Positions 5,624-10,619 of a stretch of DNA of 10,619 bases are shown in pieces. This stretch comes from Alphaproteobacteria bacterium (GTDB lineage: Bacteria > Pseudomonadota > Alphaproteobacteria > Rhizobiales > Xanthobacteraceae), in NCBI GenBank assembly GCA_005883115.1, contig VAZQ01000159.1, positions 1 to 10,619 on the forward strand, given 5' to 3'. Below the pieces are notes generated by a model that had not been told where the DNA came from, made no database searches, and saw only the letters and a program-made list of their open reading frames with translations. The translations under genes and the position numbers were made by a program. The number at the start of each line of letters is the position of its first letter. Position 1 is the first letter of the stretch.

Positions 5624-8485
5624 ATGTTGCTCAGCCAATTTCAATTGGACCAAACGGAGAAGCGTTACGCAGAAAGGGAGCCGCAGCGCACGCGCAATAA
5701 GCGGCTCATTGCCGAGAAGCGCTATCTCGACGTAGACACCCCGGATCGTGTTCAGAAATTTCTGGATCGACGTGGGCTGCGACTCGACATCGAAAAAAAG
5801 CTGATAATCGATAAGCCATCCGCGGTGATGGCGGGCGAGACGAAGGGTCTTCCGCCCGAGGCGGCTTTCGAACGCATCCTCGGCACAAACGATCTCATGG
5901 GCGTGGCGTTTTTGGACGAAGGACTGCGCGTCAGCCGCACGATTGCTCGCATTTGGGTCAATGTGTCCGGTGGACAGGCCGCGGCGTTTGCGACCGGCTT
6001 CATGGTCTCGCCGCGATTGCTGATGACAAACCATCACGTGCTGGAGAACGCTTCGTCCGCCCGGAACTCGCTCGCCGAATTCAATTATCAACGGCGCGGC
6101 GACGGGACCCTGCTCGGCAGCTCAGTATTCCGGCTGGATCCTGATACTTTCTTCTTCAATGACCAAGCTCTGGACTATGCTGTGGTGGCGGTTCGCGCGC
6201 GCGATAGTACAGGACGCGCCCTCGCCGATTTCGGCTACAATCTTCTCTCGGAGGACGAGGGAAAGGCGATCGCCGCTCAATGGGGCAATATCATCCAGCA
6301 TCCCAGTGGCGAACCAAAGCAGGTGAGCCTGCGTGAGAACCAAATCGTCGATGTGCTGACGAATTTTCTCCATTACGAGACCGATACTGCACCCGGCTCG
6401 TCGGGGGCCGCCGTGTTCAACGACCGCTGGGAAATCGTCGGGCTACATCATTGCGGTGTTCCGGCTAAGACCCCTGATGGTCGCACCATGGCGGTTGACG
6501 GCCAGCCCTGGCGCCCGGAAATGGGTGAAGATCGGATCAAGTGGATCGCCAATGAAGGCGTGCGCATTAGCTGCATAATAAAGTCGCTCCGTAATCAGAT
6601 AACGAACGCGGCACAACGTGAGCTGTTCAATGCAATGCTCGTGAGCAGCAAGGATGTTTCGCCGCTGGTATCCCCGCCCGTTGTAACGGCCCTATCGGCA
6701 TCTCCGCCGGAAAGCAAAGCGCCAGCGACGGTTGGACAGGATGGTTCCGCGGTTTGGACGATCCCGCTTACCATTACGGTAAATGTCGGCGGTGGCGCCG
6801 CTACGCCGGCACCGGCGCCCATCGGAGCGGCCGTAGCCGTCACGGCGCCGGTCAGCCAACCGCCTGCACCAGCGCCGAAGCTCGAGGACCGCAATCCCAA
6901 GGAAATCCTGGCTGCGGCGCAGACCGCGCTCAAGGAAAATCGACCGAACGTGATGCGCGTGCACCTCGGCTATGTGTTCCAAGATGGGCGCATCACCAAT
7001 GAACGTGCGCTCGTTGTTACCGTGCGCCAGAAGAAGAGTATCGCTGAGCTAAACGCAGCCAAGATGGAGGAGCTTCCGACCACGTTTGGCGGTCTCAAAG
7101 TGCAGGTGACCGGACCGACCATTCCGGAATTGATCCTCGCCGAGAAAGGCTCGGCCGCAACCGAAGCACTCGCGCTCAACGTCGACGCGCTTGCCGCGGA
7201 GATTGTCTACAAACCTCCACCCGCTGCCCAGCTCTCGCGCGTGAAAGCCAAGATGCGCGTGATCGCCCACGTCAGTCCTGACGCGGGTTGGGCACAGTTG
7301 AACAGCTTCCTCACCGAAACGACAAAAACCTTAGTGGTTGGTATGTACGATTTCGGCGCGCAGCACATCATTGGGGCGATCGAGACGGCGGGTCACAAGA
7401 AAAGCTTCAAGAAAATGACCCTGGCGTTGCAACCCGGGCAAAGCCTTGGCGACAAGACCAAAGCGAATGATCTCAAAGACAAGGACACTGTCAAGGAACT
7501 GCAGGAGGCGCTCGGGAAGAAGTTCGAGATCGCCTGGATTAAGGTTGGCATCGTCAACGGCTGGGTAGCGAGCTCGTATCACATTAAAGTCGCCGCTCGC
7601 GACCAGAGCGCATTCTGGCTCTCGAGCGGCAACTGGCAATCGTCCAACCAGCCGCCGCCGCCTATCGATCCTTTGAAGAAACCGTGGGATCGCTCTTGGC
7701 TCTCACGCTACAATCGCGAATGGCACGCAATCGTCGAGCATCCCGGTCTGACGACGCAATTCCAGAACTACATCCAGAACGATTTTGACAACAACGTGCG
7801 TGTCGGCGCAGCGGAGGCATTCGTGCTGCCCGACCTCCTTATTCCCGAAGAAGCCTTCGCGGTGACCGCCGCCGAGAAAGCAGCAAAGTTCCAATATTTC
7901 GAACCGTTGGACGAGGAGCGCGTCTTCGATGTCCAGCCGTTGCTCACCCCGGACAATTTCCTCGACTTTGTTCTGCCCATGGTGAATAGCGCCAAAGAGG
8001 AGCTATACATCCAGAATCAAACCTTTAATGCTCCGGGCGACAATCAGAACAAGCTCAAAGAGCTGCTGTCGGCAGTGCTTGCGAAGCAAAAAGCGGGGGT
8101 GAAGGTGCGCATCATCTTCCGCATCCTGAACCAGGCGGATGCGCGAGCCAATCTGGAGGGGTTGCAAGACTTCGGCTTCGATATGGCTGACATCCGCGTC
8201 CAGAAGAACTGCCATACCAAGGGAGTGATCGTAGATCGCCAGCGCGTTCTCATCGGCAGCCAGAACTGGTCTGAGCAGGGTATCTCACTAAACCGCGACG
8301 CGAGCCTGCTGTTTGAGGACGCCAAGCTCGCAGAATATTTTGCCAAGATTTTCGAGCATGACTGGGACAATCTCGCGAGCGGCAGTATCGACGGCGCCCC
8401 CGAGGTCGAGCTTGCCCCGTCTGCCGAAGCGAGCCAGCCGGGATATGCCAAAATCAGTGTCGAAGAATATGTGGAATCGCTCTGA
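5624..8485 (+). CDS. Trypsin-like serine protease fused to a two-HKD phospholipase D-family domain
   Basis: This 953-residue multidomain protein has no signal peptide or membrane segment and is probably cytoplasmic. Residues 1-100 are charged and probably helical. A trypsin/V8-like protease follows: GFMVSPRLLMTNHHVL with H138, LDYAVVAV with D184 and TDTAPGSSGAAVF with S260 give a full catalytic triad. A Pro/Ala/Gly-rich linker lies near 386-422. A small module (about 438-505, with GYVFQDGRITNERALVVTV) follows. From about 545 come two PLD halves, each with a perfect HxKxxxxD motif: H653/K655/D660, then SSGNW, and H864/K866/D871, then GSQNW. Both halves of a PLD active site are therefore intact. 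PLD-fold enzymes cut phosphodiesters in lipids or nucleic acids. By analogy with other trypsin-nuclease fusions I infer a nuclease or lipase effector controlled by, or working with, the protease. The domain calls are firm; the biological role is inference. Confidence 0.92.
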   Translation: MLLSQFQLDQTEKRYAEREPQRTRNKRLIAEKRYLDVDTPDRVQKFLDRRGLRLDIEKKLIIDKPSAVMAGETKGLPPEAAFERILGTNDLMGVAFLDEGLRVSRTIARIWVNVSGGQAAAFATGFMVSPRLLMTNHHVLENASSARNSLAEFNYQRRGDGTLLGSSVFRLDPDTFFFNDQALDYAVVAVRARDSTGRALADFGYNLLSEDEGKAIAAQWGNIIQHPSGEPKQVSLRENQIVDVLTNFLHYETDTAPGSSGAAVFNDRWEIVGLHHCGVPAKTPDGRTMAVDGQPWRPEMGEDRIKWIANEGVRISCIIKSLRNQITNAAQRELFNAMLVSSKDVSPLVSPPVVTALSASPPESKAPATVGQDGSAVWTIPLTITVNVGGGAATPAPAPIGAAVAVTAPVSQPPAPAPKLEDRNPKEILAAAQTALKENRPNVMRVHLGYVFQDGRITNERALVVTVRQKKSIAELNAAKMEELPTTFGGLKVQVTGPTIPELILAEKGSAATEALALNVDALAAEIVYKPPPAAQLSRVKAKMRVIAHVSPDAGWAQLNSFLTETTKTLVVGMYDFGAQHIIGAIETAGHKKSFKKMTLALQPGQSLGDKTKANDLKDKDTVKELQEALGKKFEIAWIKVGIVNGWVASSYHIKVAARDQSAFWLSSGNWQSSNQPPPPIDPLKKPWDRSWLSRYNREWHAIVEHPGLTTQFQNYIQNDFDNNVRVGAAEAFVLPDLLIPEEAFAVTAAEKAAKFQYFEPLDEERVFDVQPLLTPDNFLDFVLPMVNSAKEELYIQNQTFNAPGDNQNKLKELLSAVLAKQKAGVKVRIIFRILNQADARANLEGLQDFGFDMADIRVQKNCHTKGVIVDRQRVLIGSQNWSEQGISLNRDASLLFEDAKLAEYFAKIFEHDWDNLASGSIDGAPEVELAPSAEASQPGYAKISVEEYVESL

Positions 8486-8645
8486 CGCAATTTGCAGCGA
8501 TCGTAGCTGCTATGCCTGAGGTGCCTTGATGAACTGACGTCGCGCCGGATCGAGCAGACAGGCCCGCTCGCAAACCTCGCGATGCCTCGGGCTTCGTCCA
8601 TCCTGTCCGGCTCGAGGACCCTGCGTTGCGGCCGGGGGAGTGGCC
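8486..8645 (+). other. Intergenic gap with a possible folded leader
   Basis: The 160 bases between the protease-PLD gene and the membrane-protein gene hold no convincing gene or classical terminator. Complementary arms TCGAG (8550-8554) with CTCGA (8611-8615) and GACAGG (8557-8562) with CCTGTC (8602-8607) flank inner GCCCG (8562-8566, one base shared with the previous arm) and CGGGC (8588-8592). A folded leader is possible, but in GC-rich DNA such pairings also arise by chance. Confidence 0.3.
8634..8640 (+). promoter_or_regulatory. Ribosome binding site deciding the membrane-protein start
   Basis: GGGGGAG lies five bases before the ATG at 8646. The in-frame GTG at 8640 overlaps the last base of this run and cannot use it, so the ATG is preferred; the two differ by two residues. 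Confidence 0.75.
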
Positions 8646-10610
8646 ATGGCAGCCGAAACAAAGCAGTCGACCCCGAATATCGGAGGCAACGGCTTTATCT
8701 GGCTCCTGCTGGCGGCAGCCGGCACATACTTTGTGGCGCATCAGCTTCCGCTGGAGGGCAGTCGGCCGCCGACCAGCGAGGCCATCATCGCCCAGCGCGC
8801 CGGCGTGCAGGATGTGGAGGCTCGGCTATGGCAAGATCCGTTCGCGGCCGTGGCCGGGGTCTTGGCGCGATCCCCCGAGCTCAAGCCGGAGAACTGTCAG
8901 GCGGCCGCGATCAATGACGGCATCAAGAGACATTGTCAGTCGCCGTTGAACGAATCGGCGCTGGAGGGGCCGTTACGTGAGCGTTTGCTTGTCATGGTCG
9001 CGCCTGTGTCCGGAGCGCCTTATTCGGAGCAACACGAATCGCGACGACGCACACGTTATGCAATCCTCGCCGGTTTGAATGCCGAGGGCTTCGCGCCACT
9101 CGACTCGGAACATGTCGGCTTTTACTGGCCCGGCGCGGCTACGCCGGGCGCAGCGCAAGAGGTGCAGTCTCCCAAGGTCGTGCCCTTCGAGTGGTTCGAG
9201 CCCAAGTCGAGGCGTGACAGCCTGCCGTACAAGGGCGTTCTGTTACTTTGGTTCGACGAAGACGCCTTGCTCAACGCTCCATTGAAGCAGTTCGAGCACT
9301 TCTTGTGCCGATCTCTCGTCGCTTCCCGATCGCCGGCGCCTTGGGCGAAAGCAACGATTCTCGGTCCGAGCTTCTCGACCACGCTGCAGGCAATGGTGGA
9401 CGAGAGCAGCAACAAGAGTCGATCGTCACTCTGCCCCGATTCCGCGCGTCCTGAATTCTATGTCAACAGTGCTACCGCCGATGATCCCACGCTGATTTCC
9501 GATTATATTTCGCGCGGTCCTTCCTGCTTCCGCTCGGACACCTGTCTGCAGGATTTCTTCGCGGAAAACGGGATCAAACTTTATCGCATGATTGCCACGG
9601 ACCAAGCGCTCGCGGTGGCCATCCGGGGCGAGCTGAGATTGCGGGGCGTTGACGACAAGGCCAGCCACATTGCCCTGGTCTCGGAATGGGACACCCTCTA
9701 CGGGCGGGCACTGCCCGACTCCATCGCCCGATGTTTCGGGGAAGACGAACGCAACGGCACATCGGGGACGACAGGATGCGGGCAAACCGACGCTGACCCG
9801 TTTGTCAATAAGCCCTGGTTGCATCGCTTCAAATATCTACGCGGTCTCGACGGTCAGATGCCCGGCAGCGAAGCCCCCGCCGGGGGTTCCAAGACCAGCG
9901 GCAACCGGCAGGACAAGGATGCCAAAGACAGCACCAAGGCTTCTTCCGATGCCAAGCCGCAGGAACGAGCCGAAGGGCAGGGACAATTCGATTACCTGCG
10001 GCGTCTCGGCGACCGCATACAGCAACTCGACAGCGACCTGCGCCAAAAAGGTTCGAAGGGCGTCGAGGCGGTGGGCATCCTCGGCTCCGATCTCTATGAC
10101 AAGCTGCTGGTACTGCAAGCGCTGCGTCCGCTGGTGCCCAACGCGCTGTTCTTCACGACCGACCTCGATGCTCTGGTGCTGCATCCGGGCGCGCTGACGT
10201 ACACGCGTAATCTCCTGGTGGCATCAAGCTTCGGCCTGCAGCTGCGGCCCGCCGTGCAAGGAGAAACCCCGCCGTTTCGCAGCAGCTATCAAACCGCGGC
10301 ATTTCTGGCGACCCGCACCGCGATCCGCGGCATGGCAGGAGCTCCTGCGGCTTGGTTGAAGCCCCGCATGTTCGAGGTCGGGAGTGTGCGCGCGGTCCAA
10401 TTCGCCAGCCCGGTCTCATCGCAAGACGCGCAATTTGAATTGGACGACACGCGAACCGATAACGAGCAATGCCAGAAAGGACTCGAATGTGAAGAGAACC
10501 ACCCGCTCGCGACGGCGGCATTCCGGAATGTGAGTATCCCGCTATCCCCTCAGGCGCCGAGTTTGGGGCCGCTTCGACAGCCTCATGAAAGGTTCGAACA
10601 GCTACCCTGA
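8646..10610 (+). CDS. Single-pass membrane protein with a probable periplasmic-binding-like receptor region
   Basis: The preferred start gives 654 residues. One transmembrane segment lies near 14-32 (GFIWLLLAAAGTYFVAHQL); the rest is probably outside the cytoplasm. Paired cysteines (for example GPSCFRSDTC, and CQKGLEC near the C-terminus) fit disulphides there. IALVSEWDTLYGRALPDSI (342-360) and ILGSDLYDKLLVLQALRPL followed by PNALFFTTDLDALVLHP (478-514) resemble the segments of type-1 periplasmic-binding/ANF-receptor folds that read as strand, helix and YGR-type loop. Between them is a low-complexity, charged linker (about 404-450) rich in K, D, S, A and G. I do not recognise a named family, and no enzymatic motif is visible. 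A sensor or ligand-binding role is inference. It follows the protease-PLD gene on the same strand after 160 bases. The last 30 residues are rich in proline and look weakly conserved, and the stop lies nine bases from the window end. Confidence 0.85.
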   Translation: MAAETKQSTPNIGGNGFIWLLLAAAGTYFVAHQLPLEGSRPPTSEAIIAQRAGVQDVEARLWQDPFAAVAGVLARSPELKPENCQAAAINDGIKRHCQSPLNESALEGPLRERLLVMVAPVSGAPYSEQHESRRRTRYAILAGLNAEGFAPLDSEHVGFYWPGAATPGAAQEVQSPKVVPFEWFEPKSRRDSLPYKGVLLLWFDEDALLNAPLKQFEHFLCRSLVASRSPAPWAKATILGPSFSTTLQAMVDESSNKSRSSLCPDSARPEFYVNSATADDPTLISDYISRGPSCFRSDTCLQDFFAENGIKLYRMIATDQALAVAIRGELRLRGVDDKASHIALVSEWDTLYGRALPDSIARCFGEDERNGTSGTTGCGQTDADPFVNKPWLHRFKYLRGLDGQMPGSEAPAGGSKTSGNRQDKDAKDSTKASSDAKPQERAEGQGQFDYLRRLGDRIQQLDSDLRQKGSKGVEAVGILGSDLYDKLLVLQALRPLVPNALFFTTDLDALVLHPGALTYTRNLLVASSFGLQLRPAVQGETPPFRSSYQTAAFLATRTAIRGMAGAPAAWLKPRMFEVGSVRAVQFASPVSSQDAQFELDDTRTDNEQCQKGLECEENHPLATAAFRNVSIPLSPQAPSLGPLRQPHERFEQLP

Positions 10611-10619
10611 GCTCGCAGC

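Noticed and set aside
8494..8510. GCAGC/GCTGC inverted repeat after the protease-PLD stop as a terminator
   Set aside because: The stem is only five base pairs and no T-run follows it.
8044..8661. A 205-residue minus-strand frame opposite the end of the protease-PLD gene
   Set aside because: It is antisense to the second HKD domain, is rich in serine and arginine, and has no recognisable motif.
8510..8725. A minus-strand frame ending in the 8486-8645 gap, considered as a gene remnant
   Set aside because: About half of it is antisense to the start of the membrane-protein gene, and I could not tie it to any family.

Overview
The window looks like a piece of a GC-rich proteobacterial chromosome, possibly an alphaproteobacterium. 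The grounds are overall base composition, strong purine-rich ribosome binding sites, a Tat-exported flavin dehydrogenase and a periplasmic c-type cytochrome. The taxonomic assignment is inference, because no rRNA or other marker gene is present. Six genes are supported, in two divergent blocks separated by a 368-base gap.

Left block (minus strand, 42-4268). A compact operon reads from right to left: a secreted single-haem cytochrome c-like protein (4268-2763), a Tat-signal small subunit of the sorbitol/gluconate/fructose dehydrogenase type (2719-1970), and a GMC-family FAD dehydrogenase large subunit (1940-42). The large subunit carries a CX5CX3C cysteine motif that matches the 3Fe-4S site of FAD-dependent glucose dehydrogenases. 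Together they look like a periplasmic dehydrogenase: flavin oxidises an alcohol or sugar, the iron-sulphur cluster relays electrons, and the haem protein accepts them. The small subunit probably carries the signal-less large subunit through the Tat pore. The substrate is unknown.

Central gap (4269-4636). It holds two tandem copies of an 18-base AT-rich unit (4421-4456). It also holds a long imperfect inverted repeat (4576-4619) that would form a hairpin immediately before the ribosome binding site of the deaminase gene.

Right block (plus strand, 4637-10610). It contains a zinc-dependent CMP/dCMP/TadA-like deaminase with long extra segments (4637-5479), a large cytoplasmic fusion of a trypsin-like protease to a phospholipase D-type domain pair with both HKD motifs intact (5624-8485), and a single-pass membrane protein with a large probable extracytoplasmic region that resembles type-1 periplasmic-binding/ANF-receptor folds (8646-10610). 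The three genes share a strand but are separated by gaps of about 145-160 bases, and the second has its own candidate promoter. A protease joined to a probable nuclease, next to a deaminase and a possible membrane sensor, resembles the make-up of bacterial conflict or antiphage systems. This is the most interesting candidate for an undescribed system in the window, but its function as a unit is inference. The deaminase gene is visibly lower in GC than its neighbours, which would fit acquisition by transfer.
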